Numbered from the stretch's first letter, positions 1 to 7,287 are shown. The stretch: 16,304 nucleotides of DNA from JBKBRC01 sp046292345 (GCA_046292345.1 JBKBRC010000052.1:1-16304); one strand, 5' to 3'. Made by a program: numbers and translations. The notes: a model not told the origin generated them from the sequence alone.

Positions 1-50
1 TGCCGGCGGACTTGCTCGTGCCGGCGGACTTGCTCGTGCCGGCGGACCTG
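1..50. repeat. 18-bp in-frame tandem repeat inside the radical SAM gene
   Basis: The unit tgccggcggacttgctcg occurs exactly at 1-18 and 19-36. A third, diverging copy starts at 37 (tgccggcggacctg). The array may continue left of the window. Read on the minus strand it encodes SAGTSK repeats and keeps the reading frame. Confidence 0.9.
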
Positions 51-670
51 CGCGCGTCCTCGCGCGCCTCGGCGATGCGATCGCGCAGGTGCGCCATCGG
101 GCCGAGCGCGCTCGCGTAGTCCTTCTCGGGCGCGACCCGCTTGAGGCCCGCCTCGCTGGGAATCTCGATGTTGACCGAGAGCCGATCCGCGTAGCGCCCC
201 GCCTCGTCGAGCAACTCCGGGCTCGCGCCCGGGATCACCTTGAGGTGGATGTAGCCGTGAAAGCGGTGCGTCTCGCGCAGCTCCCGCGCCACGCGGACGA
301 GCCGCTCGGTCGTCGTGTCGGCGTCCTTGAAGATGCCTGACGACAGAAAGAGCCCCTCGATGTAGTTGCGCCGGTAGAAGTCGAGCGTGAGGCTGACGAC
401 TTCTTCGACCGTGAACGCGACGCGCGTCACGTCGGCCGAGCGGCGGCTGACGCAGTACGCGCAGTCGTAGATGCAGTGGTTGGTGAAGAGCAGCTTGAGC
501 AGCGACACGCACCGGCCGTCGGCGGTGTAGGTGTGGCAGATGCCCATCGCGCGGCTGTCGCCGAGGCCGTCGCCAGGGTTGGCGCGCGTGCTGCCGCTCG
601 AGGCGCACGAGACGTCGTACTTGGCGGCGTCGGCGAGGATTTCGAGCTTCTCGATGACCTGTCGTCTCAC
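1..670 (-). CDS. Putative DNA modification/repair radical SAM protein (UDG-linked type), C-terminus cut off by the window edge
   Basis: About 223 N-terminal residues are visible. The reading frame starts at a GTG and soon gives the stretch EKLEILADAAKYDVSCASSG, which I recognise as the opening of the radical SAM family encoded next to a uracil-DNA-glycosylase-like protein. A CX3CX2C iron-sulphur motif lies at C66, C70 and C73 (CIYDCAYC), followed by LFLSSGIF and IHLKVIPGA, as expected for the SAM barrel. The family is predicted to act in DNA modification or repair, but its reaction is unknown. The partner gene would be expected just left of the window. No Shine-Dalgarno is seen. The frame stays open upstream through a repeat array, but family homology begins at residue 6 or so, so the GTG at 670 is the likeliest start. 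Near residue 207 the sequence becomes a hexapeptide repeat SAGTSK, where the family normally leads into an FAPAGQ-type segment. The family call is from memory of its motifs, not a search. Confidence 0.85.
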   Translation of the reverse strand, partial: MRRQVIEKLEILADAAKYDVSCASSGSTRANPGDGLGDSRAMGICHTYTADGRCVSLLKLLFTNHCIYDCAYCVSRRSADVTRVAFTVEEVVSLTLDFYRRNYIEGLFLSSGIFKDADTTTERLVRVARELRETHRFHGYIHLKVIPGASPELLDEAGRYADRLSVNIEIPSEAGLKRVAPEKDYASALGPMAHLRDRIAEAREDARRSAGTSKSAGTSKSAG

Positions 671-690
671 GGGAGGCGGGGGCTTGGCGT

Positions 691-762
691 AAGAGGCGCG
701 GGCCTGGCACAAGAGGCGCGGGCCTGGCACAAGAGGCGCGGGCCTGGCACAAGAGGCGCGGG
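691..762. repeat. 20-bp tandem repeat in the spacer upstream of the radical SAM gene
   Basis: The unit aagaggcgcgggcctggcac is perfect at 691-710, 711-730 and 731-750. A partial fourth copy runs from 751 to about 762, and a decayed half copy sits at 679-690. It occupies the 231-bp spacer between the M14 peptidase stop and the radical SAM start, immediately before the GTG start at 670. The unit is not a multiple of three, in keeping with a non-coding position. It contains no obvious promoter or hairpin. I see no gene in the spacer. Confidence 0.9.
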
Positions 763-810
763 GCCGGTGAAGATCCAGCCCCCACCTGACGCCCCCGTGT
801 CACCCGTTTG

Positions 811-882
811 CCTCGCCCATGCGGGCCTCGCCCATGCGGGCCTCGCCCATGCGGGCCTCGTTGCGGGCCTCGTTCGTGCGGG
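811..882. repeat. 15-bp tandem repeat in the spacer downstream of the M14 peptidase gene
   Basis: The unit cctcgcccatgcggg is perfect at 811-825, 826-840 and 841-855. A 12-bp shortened copy (cctcgttgcggg) lies at 856-867 and a variant (cctcgttcgtgcggg) at 868-882. It is unrelated in sequence to the 20-bp array at 691-762 in the same spacer. It lies 20 bp beyond the peptidase stop codon. Confidence 0.88.
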
Positions 883-901
883 GCACGGCCGCCCATGCCG
901 G

Positions 902-2014
902 TCACTCCGGCGCCTCGCCGAGCACGTCGCCGAGCACGTCGCCGAGCGCGGCGTCGAGCAGGCCGAGGTGGACGCGCACGGCCGTCTCGAGCGGCAGCGG
1001 CCGCACGCCGAACGGCGCTGCGAGCGCGGCCAGGCGCTCGGGGTCTGCGGCGGCCGTGGCAAGCCCGGGCAGGAGCGCCTGCCAGCGCCGCAGCAGCGCC
1101 GGCTCGCCCGGCACCGGCTCGTACGCCGCCGCGAGTTGAAACAGCGGCAGCTCGGTCACGAAGCAGCGCGGGCGCGCCGCGCCGTGCCGCTCGGCCGCGG
1201 CGATGGCCTCCTCCATTGACGAGCGGTGGAATAGAGCGGCCGTCTCGGGATCCCCCGTCCGCTCGAAGTAGGCGCGCATGGCGGCGCCCTCGGGAGTGGT
1301 CCAGACGCCTGGCCCGCCGTAGGCAAAGCCCTTGTCGCCCCCCGGCTCGCGCGTGCGGTCGTGGTCGTGCAGGCGGAGGCCGGCCGCGGCGGCAAGCGCG
1401 CGGAAGGCGCTCAGGAACGCATCTGCGCGGGGCAGCCACGCTTTCTCGACGAGCACGAGCGCGCCCTCGGAGAAAGCCATGCCGTGGAGGCTTGCGTGGA
1501 GCGTGACCGGGCCGGCCCCGAAGAGAAAGGCCGTCGCGGCGCGGTTCTCGGCACGCAGGGCCGGATAGCCGAACTCGAGGTCGCGACCGGGCGGCTCGCG
1601 GCGGCGCTCGCGCAGGAACGCCCCGAGGTCCGGCCAGGCCCGGATCCAGGCCGCGTTGCGCGCCTCGCCGTCGGGGTTGACATGCGGGACGATGCGCAGC
1701 GTGACGCGCTCGAAGAGCGGGCCGAGCCCGCCGCCGGGCGCGTCCCAGTCGCGCGCGGCGAGCCCCTCGAGCACGAGCGTGCGGAGCGTCTCGGGCCCGA
1801 CCGGCTCGTCGGCGTGGGCGCCGGCGACGAGGCTGACCGTGCGCGGGCCGTAGCCGAGCGTGACGCCGGCGATGGGCCGCCCCTGCTCGCTGTGCCCGAT
1901 CGTCTCGAACTGCGCCACGTCCGGGTTCGTCTCGCAGGCGGCGCGCAGGGCCTCGAAGACGTCGGCGGACGAGCGGAAGCGGAGGCCGGCGAGGTTGAGG
2001 TCGGCGAGGCGCAT
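902..2014 (-). CDS. M14-family zinc carboxypeptidase / succinylglutamate-desuccinylase-like hydrolase
   Basis: The product is 370 residues from an ATG at 2014 (MRLADLNLAGLRF). It shows the zinc carboxypeptidase pattern: an HxxE zinc pair at H67 and E70 in GAHADEP, PHVNPDGEARN at about 110-120 (the substrate-binding Asn/Arg region), a likely third zinc ligand H173 in TLHASLHG, and a late catalytic Glu, E288, in CFVTELPLF. Members cleave C-terminal amino acids or N-acyl amino acids; the substrate here cannot be told. No signal peptide or membrane segment is visible, so the enzyme is probably cytoplasmic. The gene starts 44 bp after the upstream lepB stop on the same strand and is probably co-transcribed with it. 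The last 16 residues carry a short GDVL duplication from a 12-bp DNA repeat. The frame runs further upstream, but that part overlaps the end of lepB and lacks family similarity. Confidence 0.85.
   Translation of the reverse strand: MRLADLNLAGLRFRSSADVFEALRAACETNPDVAQFETIGHSEQGRPIAGVTLGYGPRTVSLVAGAHADEPVGPETLRTLVLEGLAARDWDAPGGGLGPLFERVTLRIVPHVNPDGEARNAAWIRAWPDLGAFLRERRREPPGRDLEFGYPALRAENRAATAFLFGAGPVTLHASLHGMAFSEGALVLVEKAWLPRADAFLSAFRALAAAAGLRLHDHDRTREPGGDKGFAYGGPGVWTTPEGAAMRAYFERTGDPETAALFHRSSMEEAIAAAERHGAARPRCFVTELPLFQLAAAYEPVPGEPALLRRWQALLPGLATAAADPERLAALAAPFGVRPLPLETAVRVHLGLLDAALGDVLGDVLGEAPE
916..951. repeat. 12-bp in-frame repeat at the 3' end of the M14 gene
   Basis: The unit cgccgagcacgt is exact at 916-927 and 928-939, with a decayed third copy at 940-951. 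It encodes GDVLGDVLGE at the extreme C-terminus of the peptidase, just before the stop codon. Confidence 0.8.
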
Positions 2015-2058
2015 GGCGGGGGCGGGTTCGTCGGCGAGGCCGCGTTGGCAGGGCCGCG

Positions 2059-3156
2059 TCAGCGGATCGGGCGGAAGGTGCGCTCCCAGCGCGGGCGTCC
2101 GGCCTGGCGGTCTACGGAGAGGTAGACCGTCACGGCCTTGCCGATCAGGTGGCTCTCGGGCACGAAGCCCCACGTGCGGCTGTCGGCCGAGTCGTCGCGG
2201 TTGTCGCCGAGCACGAAGTAGTAGTCCTGCGTGAACGTGTACTCGGTCGCGGGCCGACTTCCGATCTCGAAGCCGCCGGCGACGCGCCCCACCGAGCGTC
2301 CCTCGTGCCGCTCGATCGTGTCGCGGTAGAGGCGCCACGTGGTCTCGTCGAGCGGGACGGTGAGCCCCCGCGCCGGCACCACGACCGGCCCGAAGTCGTC
2401 CAGGCTCTGCGGCTCGGGCGCGAAGGCGGCGCTGCCGTCATGCGGGTCGCGCACGTACGGCGCTACGGCCTCGACGCCCTCCTCCTGCGCGAGGCGGGCC
2501 GCGGCGGCGGCCGTGGCCGAGACCAGGCGCTCGCGCGGCCCGAGGCGGTCGGTGCGGCCCCGCAGGCCGAGCGCGCCCAGGCGCGGCTCGTCCGGCCAGG
2601 CCGACTCGCGCGCCAGCGCGACGCGCCAGAACTGCTCGCCCTGCGGCGGCGGCGGCGAAGGCGCTCCGTTGACGAACACCTCCTTGGCCCGGATCACGAC
2701 CGTGTCCCCCGGCAGCCCGATGGCACGCTTGATGTAGGGCATCCGCCGTTCGACGGGCCCGGACGCACGCGGGTAGTTGAACACGATTACGTCGCCGCGC
2801 GCGACCTCACTCAGGCCGGGCAGGCGGCGCACGGGCCATTCGACGCCCGGCAGGTAGCGCCCTGTGAACGGCAGCCCGAGCGTTGTGGGCAGGCGCGGCC
2901 CGTAGGCGAGCTTGGAGACGAACACGTAGTCGTCTACGAGAAGCGTCTCCGTCATTGAGGTGGACGGGATGCGGTAGGCCTCGAAGACGAACGCGCGTAG
3001 GAGCAGCGCCACCAGCAGCGACCCGCCGACGACGCGCAGCCAGGCGCCGAGCGAGCTACGGCGCGAGCGCGGGTGGGGGGCAGCGTCGGATTCCACGGCG
3101 GAGGCGGAAAGAGGAGGCGCGTCCGCAGAAAACGACGTCGGGCGCGCGTCTCGCAC
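2059..3156 (-). CDS. lepB: Signal peptidase I, second (downstream) copy
   Basis: This membrane-bound serine/lysine peptidase removes signal peptides from exported proteins. The product is 365 residues if it starts at the GTG at 3156; a later in-frame GTG at 3096 would also suit a short cytoplasmic N-terminus. One membrane segment lies at about 38-57, followed by the catalytic Ser67 in IPSTSM. Lys143 lies in PYIKRAIGLPGD and the conserved box GDNRDDSADSR is near the C-terminus. Between the Lys box and the last box is an insertion of roughly 130 residues with FGPVVVPARGLTVPL, a segment I recognise from Bacteroidota signal peptidases. It is a tandem paralogue of the lepB gene just upstream and shares its ending FRPIR. 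The 60-bp gap between them is filled with 13-bp repeats. All catalytic residues are present, so it should be active. Confidence 0.95.
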   Translation of the reverse strand: MRDARPTSFSADAPPLSASAVESDAAPHPRSRRSSLGAWLRVVGGSLLVALLLRAFVFEAYRIPSTSMTETLLVDDYVFVSKLAYGPRLPTTLGLPFTGRYLPGVEWPVRRLPGLSEVARGDVIVFNYPRASGPVERRMPYIKRAIGLPGDTVVIRAKEVFVNGAPSPPPPQGEQFWRVALARESAWPDEPRLGALGLRGRTDRLGPRERLVSATAAAAARLAQEEGVEAVAPYVRDPHDGSAAFAPEPQSLDDFGPVVVPARGLTVPLDETTWRLYRDTIERHEGRSVGRVAGGFEIGSRPATEYTFTQDYYFVLGDNRDDSADSRTWGFVPESHLIGKAVTVYLSVDRQAGRPRWERTFRPIR

Positions 3157-3161
3157 GCGGG

Positions 3162-3213
3162 TGCGCGAGCGCCCTGCGCGAGCGCCCTGCGGGAGCGCCC
3201 TGCGCGGACGCCG
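3162..3213. repeat. 13-bp tandem repeat between the two lepB genes
   Basis: The unit tgcgcgagcgccc is exact at 3162-3174 and 3175-3187. There is one mismatch in 3188-3200 (tgcgggagcgccc) and a decayed copy at 3201-3213. It fills almost the entire spacer from the upstream lepB stop (3217) to the GTG start of the next lepB (3156). A 13-bp unit would break a reading frame, which supports the gap being non-coding. Confidence 0.85.
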
Positions 3214-3216
3214 TTG

Positions 3217-4350
3217 TCAGCGGATGGGCCGGAAGAAACGCTCCAGGCGCGGGACCGGCGGCACGAGGCTGCGCCAGGACATGAAGTTGAAGACGGCCTT
3301 GCCGATCAGGTGGTCCTCGGGCACGAAGCCCCAGGCCCGCCCGTCGACCGAGTTGTCCCGGTTGTCGCCCATCGCGAAGTAGTAGTCCTGCGCGAACGTG
3401 TACGTCCCGGCCGGCTGCCCGTCGATGGCGAACGTGGAATCGGAGAGCGCCGCGACGCGGCGGCCCTCGTGGCGGCGAATGGTCTCGGCGTAGAGCGGCC
3501 CGGTTTGCCGGTCGAGGGCGACCGTCACGCCGCGCCCCGGCACTACGACAGGCCCGTACTGGTCCGGATTCCACGTCCCGATGTGGTCGAGCAGCAGTTC
3601 GGCGCCCTCCGGGTAGACGAACGGCACGACGCGGGCCACGTCAGGCCGGGCCTCGAGCGCGCGGGCCTGGTCGGCGCGGGCGACGACGTCGTACTGGCGC
3701 GGCGTGGCGATGGTGCCGTCGGCGCGGCGGACGTCCGAGCCGGGGATGTAAGACACGCCCAGCTCTTCGAGCGCGCGGGCCGTGGGGCGATCGGCGCCGG
3801 GCGAGACGACGCGCCAGCGCTGCTTCATCGTCGGGCCGAGCGGCTGCGGCTGCCCGTTGATGTGGAGCACCTTGTCGAGCACGGCCAGCGTGTCGCCGGG
3901 CATGCCGACGAGGCGCTTGATGTAGGGCGCGCGCCGCTCGGCCGGGAGCGCGTCCGGGATGGCGCCGCGCACCACGTCGCGATCGGCGGGGTAGTTGAAG
4001 ACGGCCACGTCGCCACGCTGCGGGGAGGAGAAGCCCGGCAGGCGCGTCTGCGGCAGGCGAAGGCCGGGCACATAGATCTGCGTCAGCGGGAGCCCGATCG
4101 TCTCGGGCGTACGCGCGCCGTAGTGCAGCTTCGAGACGATCAGGAAGTCGCCCACGAGGAGCGTGTCCTCCATCGACTCCGACGGGATGCGGTACGGCTC
4201 GAAGATGAACGCCCGCAGCAGCAGGATGACGAGGATCGCCTTGACCCAGAACAGGACGTTCTCACGGATGGCCTCGCGGCGGCTCGCGGGCGAGCGGCCC
4301 TGGGAGCGCCGGGCGCGGCGGGCAGGCGGGGTAGCGGGCGGGTCGGTCAC
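3217..4350 (-). CDS. lepB: Signal peptidase I, first (upstream) copy
   Basis: The product is 377 residues from a GTG at 4350 (VTDPPATPPARR). A TTG at 4392 would add 14 residues, but GTG is the commoner start and the extra residues look unlike the family. After a basic cytoplasmic tail, one membrane segment lies at about 32-50. The catalytic Ser59 follows in IPSESM, Lys145 in PYIKRLVGMPGD, and GDNRDNSVDGR is near the C-terminus. The enzyme cleaves signal peptides on the outer face of the inner membrane. The insertion between the Lys box and the last box includes YGPVVVPGRGVTVAL, matching the Bacteroidota form and its neighbour copy. Differences from the other copy lie mostly in the insertion, which hints at distinct substrate ranges; that is inference. 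The gene lies downstream of lepA with one secreted-protein gene between them, recalling the classical lepA-lepB pairing. Confidence 0.95.
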   Translation of the reverse strand: MTDPPATPPARRARRSQGRSPASRREAIRENVLFWVKAILVILLLRAFIFEPYRIPSESMEDTLLVGDFLIVSKLHYGARTPETIGLPLTQIYVPGLRLPQTRLPGFSSPQRGDVAVFNYPADRDVVRGAIPDALPAERRAPYIKRLVGMPGDTLAVLDKVLHINGQPQPLGPTMKQRWRVVSPGADRPTARALEELGVSYIPGSDVRRADGTIATPRQYDVVARADQARALEARPDVARVVPFVYPEGAELLLDHIGTWNPDQYGPVVVPGRGVTVALDRQTGPLYAETIRRHEGRRVAALSDSTFAIDGQPAGTYTFAQDYYFAMGDNRDNSVDGRAWGFVPEDHLIGKAVFNFMSWRSLVPPVPRLERFFRPIR

Positions 4351-4461
4351 GCGGGGTTGCAGGGCGCGGGAGGGATGAGCGCAGGGCGCCAAGCTACGGC
4401 CGGCGCGCCTCCGGGATGCGGGGCCGCAGCGCCCCGTGCGGGCGCCTCCTGGTAGCAGGCG

Positions 4462-5370
4462 CTAGCGGTGGATCATCCAGCGCTCGCCGGCGAAGTTGCG
4501 CGCCCAGGCCGGCGTGCGCACCGGCACCGTGAAGTACTGCTCGCCGTCGAAGCCGGCGCGGAACCACTGGCGCTGCTCGAAGCTGTGGTAGTAGTCCACG
4601 TAGGGCAGCGGCGCGCGCACGTCCAGGAGCTTTTCAGAGAGCGCGGCCTTGAGCTGCGGCAGCAGGTGCTCGTGGCGCTCGTCGCCGGCGACGAGCAGGC
4701 CGCGCCCGAACGGCCCGTCGGTGTCGAGCACGAGCAGGGGGATGGAGTCGTTGACGACGAGCCAGTACTCGAACTGCACGTGCTCGCTGCCGCTGTAGCG
4801 CTCCTGCGCGGCGGCGGCGGCGTTGCGCGTGGGCGCGCCAAAGACGGCCGTGAGGCGCCCACGCAGCTCGAGCGTGGGGCGCGTGTCCATCGGGAGCGCC
4901 TCGTACGTGGAGGCGACACGCCAGAACGTCTCGCCGAAGCGGCTCAGGAACGAGTACTGGCGGTCGGCCGGCACGCGCACCCACTCGAGCACGGGCGGGG
5001 CGAGGCGCGCCAGGCGGTCGCGCTCGGCCTGCGCGAGGCTGTCGCGGAGGAAGGCACGGCGCGCGACGGCCGCATCGTGGCGGACCATGAACGGATCCGG
5101 TTCGCCGAGCACGTGCGGCGGGCGCAGCGGCAGGCGCCCGTCGCGCGCCGCAACGATCTCGCGCACGATCTCGGCCAGGCGCGCGTCGCGGCGCTGCGCG
5201 CGCAGCATCTCGAGCACGTCCTGCGCTTCGGCCCGCGGTGCACCCCCGGCCGCGAGCGCGGCGAGCAGCAGCAGGCGCGGCAGCAGGCGCGGCAGCGAGC
5301 GTACGGCCGCGGGCATCAGTCCGTCACCCGGCATCAGTCCGTCACCCGGCATCAGTCCGTCACCCGGCAT
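4462..5370 (-). CDS. Secreted protein of unknown function between lepA and lepB
   Basis: I do not recognise this protein with confidence. Four in-frame ATG codons (5370, 5352, 5334, 5316) lie in an 18-bp repeat array. The outermost is used here so the feature spans all options (302 residues). The innermost (284 residues, MPAAVRSLPRLLPRLLLLAAL) gives the better signal peptide, with a basic start, a leucine-rich core and a likely cut near AEAQ. The leucine core itself holds a 12-bp repeat encoding PRLLPRLL (5269-5292). The mature part begins with a charged, probably helical region. It ends in a mixed region with LTAVFGAPT, QFEYWLVVND and LLVLDTDGPFGRGLLV; this order loosely resembles GWxTD-type domains of Bacteroidota, but the naming motif is not seen. 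The outermost ATG overlaps the lepA stop by one base (TGATG), so translational coupling is likely. It is probably periplasmic or surface located. Confidence 0.75.
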   Translation of the reverse strand: MPGDGLMPGDGLMPGDGLMPAAVRSLPRLLPRLLLLAALAAGGAPRAEAQDVLEMLRAQRRDARLAEIVREIVAARDGRLPLRPPHVLGEPDPFMVRHDAAVARRAFLRDSLAQAERDRLARLAPPVLEWVRVPADRQYSFLSRFGETFWRVASTYEALPMDTRPTLELRGRLTAVFGAPTRNAAAAAQERYSGSEHVQFEYWLVVNDSIPLLVLDTDGPFGRGLLVAGDERHEHLLPQLKAALSEKLLDVRAPLPYVDYYHSFEQRQWFRAGFDGEQYFTVPVRTPAWARNFAGERWMIHR

Positions 5371-5380
5371 CAGTCCGTCA
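5313..5380. repeat. 18-bp tandem repeat duplicating the lepA stop / next-gene start junction
   Basis: The unit gcatcagtccgtcacccg is perfect at 5313-5330, 5331-5348 and 5349-5366. A fourth copy, intact for 14 bp, covers 5367-5380. On the minus strand every copy carries GACGGACTGATG, that is a stop in the lepA frame overlapping an ATG of the next gene. The repeat encodes MPGDGL in the downstream frame. Only the first TGA ends lepA. Confidence 0.95.
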
Positions 5381-7190
5381 TCGAGAGCACGGCCAGGAAC
5401 GCCTCCTGCGGCACTTCTACGGCGCCGACCTGCTTCATGCGCTTCTTGCCCTCTTTCTGCTTCTCGAGCAGCTTGCGCTTGCGGCTGATGTCGCCGCCGT
5501 AGCATTTAGCCGTCACGTCCTTGCGCAGCGCCTTGACGGTCTCGCGCGCGATGACCTTGGAGCCGATAGCCGACTGAATGGCGACGTCGAACATCTGGCG
5601 CGGGATGAGCTCGCGCAGCTTCTGCGTCAGGCGCCGGCCCATTTCGTAGGCCTTGTCCCGGTGCACGATCGTCGAGAGCGCATCGACGGGGTCGCCGTTG
5701 AGCAGCACGTCGAGCTTGACGAGCTTGGAAGGGCGCTCGCCGATGAAGTCGTAGTCGAAGGACGCGTAGCCGCGGCTGACCGACTTGAGGCGGTCGTAGA
5801 AGTCGAACACGATCTCGGCGAGCGGCAGTTCGTACTGCAAGTCCACGCGGTCCTGCGTGAGGTACTCTTGCGTGACGTAGGTGCCGCGCCGCTCCTGGCA
5901 CAGCTTCATCAGCGCGCCGACGTACTCGGTCGGCGTGATGATCTGCGCCTTGACGTAGGGCTCGCGGATCTCGGCGATGCGCGCCGTATCGGGCATCTCA
6001 GACGGGTTCTCGACCTCGACCTCCTCTCCATCGGTGAGCTGCACCGTGTAGCGCACGTTGGGCATCGTGGTCACGATGTCCAGGTTGAACTCGCGGTCGA
6101 GACGCTCCTGCACCACTTCCATGTGGAGCATGCCGAGGAAGCCGACGCGGAAGCCGAAGCCGAGCGCGGCGCTCGTCTCGGGCTCGTAGGTGAGCGCGGC
6201 GTCGTTGAGCTGGAGCCGGTCGAGCGAGGCTCGCAGGTCCTCGAAGTCGTCCGAGTCGGTCGGGTAGAGGCCGGAGAAGACCATCGGCTTGACGTCGCGG
6301 AAGCCCGGCAGCGGCGCTTCGGCCGGGCGGCGGGCATGCGTGAGCGTGTCGCCGACGCGGGTGTCCTTGACGTCCTTCACCGACCCGATCACGTAGCCGA
6401 CCTCGCCAGGCCGCAGCGCGTCCACGGCGTGCATGCCGAGCTTGAGGTGGCCGATTTCCTCCGCGTTGTACCTGCGGTCGGTCGCCATGAACAGGATCGG
6501 GTCGCCCCTGCGGAGCGTGCCTTCGACGACGCGCACGTAGACGATCGAGCCACGGTAGGTGTCGAACGTCGAGTCGAAGATGAGCGCCTGGAGCGGCGCC
6601 TCGGGGTCGCCCTTGGGCGGGGGCACGCGGCGCACGATGGCCTCGAGCACCTCGGGCACGCCCTGACCGGTCTTGGCGCTCACGTGGAGGACCTCGGCCG
6701 GATCGCCGCCGATGAGGTCGGTCACCGACTGCGCGACGAGCTCGGGCTCGGCGCTCGGCAGGTCGACTTTGTTAAGGACGGGGATGATCTCGAGGTCCGA
6801 GCCGAGGGCAAGGTATAGGTTCGAGATCGTCTGCGCCTCGATGCCCTGCGCTGCATCCACGACGAGGATAGCGCCCTCACAGGCCTGGAGCGCACGCGAG
6901 ACCTCGTACGTGAAGTCGACGTGGCCGGGCGTGTCGATGAGGTTGAGCACGTACTCCTCGCCGTCGGCCGCCGTGTAGGCCATGCGGATGGCGTGGCTCT
7001 TGATGGTGATGCCCCGCTCGCGCTCGAGGTCCATCGAGTCGAGCACCTGCTCCTGCATCTCCCGGCTGGAGAGCGTGCCGGTGGCCTCGAGCAGGCGGTC
7101 GGCGAGGGTGCTCTTGCCGTGGTCGATGTGGGCGATGATGCAGAAGTTGCGGATGCGGCGCTGGTCCACGGCGGCGGGCGGCTGGGTCAC
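5370..7190 (-). CDS. lepA: Elongation factor 4 (back-translocating GTPase LepA)
   Basis: LepA binds ribosomes and hydrolyses GTP; it affects translocation and ribosome function under stress. The product is 606 residues, close to the usual 600. The GTPase motifs are all present: AHIDHGKST at 20-28, DTPGH at 86-90, NKVD at 140-143 and an SAKTG box. The C-terminal domain unique to this family is present, with KCYGGDISRKRKLLEKQKEGKKRMK-type sequence near residue 570. The start is taken as the GTG at 7190; a second GTG eight codons in (7169) would still leave the protein complete. A 97-bp spacer with an AT-rich inverted repeat separates it from lspA, so it may have its own promoter. The stop codon overlaps the first candidate start of the following secreted protein, and the junction is duplicated as an 18-bp repeat. 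Confidence 0.98.
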   Translation of the reverse strand: MTQPPAAVDQRRIRNFCIIAHIDHGKSTLADRLLEATGTLSSREMQEQVLDSMDLERERGITIKSHAIRMAYTAADGEEYVLNLIDTPGHVDFTYEVSRALQACEGAILVVDAAQGIEAQTISNLYLALGSDLEIIPVLNKVDLPSAEPELVAQSVTDLIGGDPAEVLHVSAKTGQGVPEVLEAIVRRVPPPKGDPEAPLQALIFDSTFDTYRGSIVYVRVVEGTLRRGDPILFMATDRRYNAEEIGHLKLGMHAVDALRPGEVGYVIGSVKDVKDTRVGDTLTHARRPAEAPLPGFRDVKPMVFSGLYPTDSDDFEDLRASLDRLQLNDAALTYEPETSAALGFGFRVGFLGMLHMEVVQERLDREFNLDIVTTMPNVRYTVQLTDGEEVEVENPSEMPDTARIAEIREPYVKAQIITPTEYVGALMKLCQERRGTYVTQEYLTQDRVDLQYELPLAEIVFDFYDRLKSVSRGYASFDYDFIGERPSKLVKLDVLLNGDPVDALSTIVHRDKAYEMGRRLTQKLRELIPRQMFDVAIQSAIGSKVIARETVKALRKDVTAKCYGGDISRKRKLLEKQKEGKKRMKQVGAVEVPQEAFLAVLSMTD

Positions 7191-7202
7191 GGGTTCTCGG
7201 AC

Positions 7203-7226
7203 GTTTTCAATCGAACGTGAAAACTA
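7203..7226 (-). promoter_or_regulatory. AT-rich inverted repeat and possible promoter upstream of lepA
   Basis: In this GC-rich DNA the spacer between lspA and lepA has a conspicuous AT-rich patch. GTTTTC (7203-7208) and GAAAAC (7219-7224) form a 6-bp inverted repeat around a 10-base loop. On the minus strand TAGTTTTC (7226-7219) matches seven of eight positions of the Bacteroidota -7 element TAnnTTTG. I find no convincing -33 element at the usual spacing. It could be a promoter, an operator, or a stem-loop in the leader just before the GTG start. Confidence 0.35.
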
Positions 7227-7287
7227 GCGACTTGGTAAAGCTCCCTTGCCGAAAACGGCGGGAAGCGCGCGTCGGGTGGGCGGCCGT

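Noticed and set aside
691..882. CRISPR-like array
   Set aside because: The copies are contiguous without unique spacers and the units are only 15-20 bp, so these are tandem repeats.
2015..2338. Extended N-terminus of the M14 peptidase up to position 2338
   Set aside because: This part overlaps the lepB coding end in another frame and lacks family similarity; the ATG at 2014 gives a complete domain.
4429..4445. Hairpin gcgccc/gggcgc between the secreted-protein gene and lepB as a terminator
   Set aside because: The stem is only 6 bp, there is no U-tract, and such matches are expected by chance in DNA this GC rich.
3073..4455. Plus-strand open frame (460 codons) opposite the upstream lepB
   Set aside because: It is antisense to a complete signal peptidase and runs through the 13-bp repeat array; no recognisable domain.
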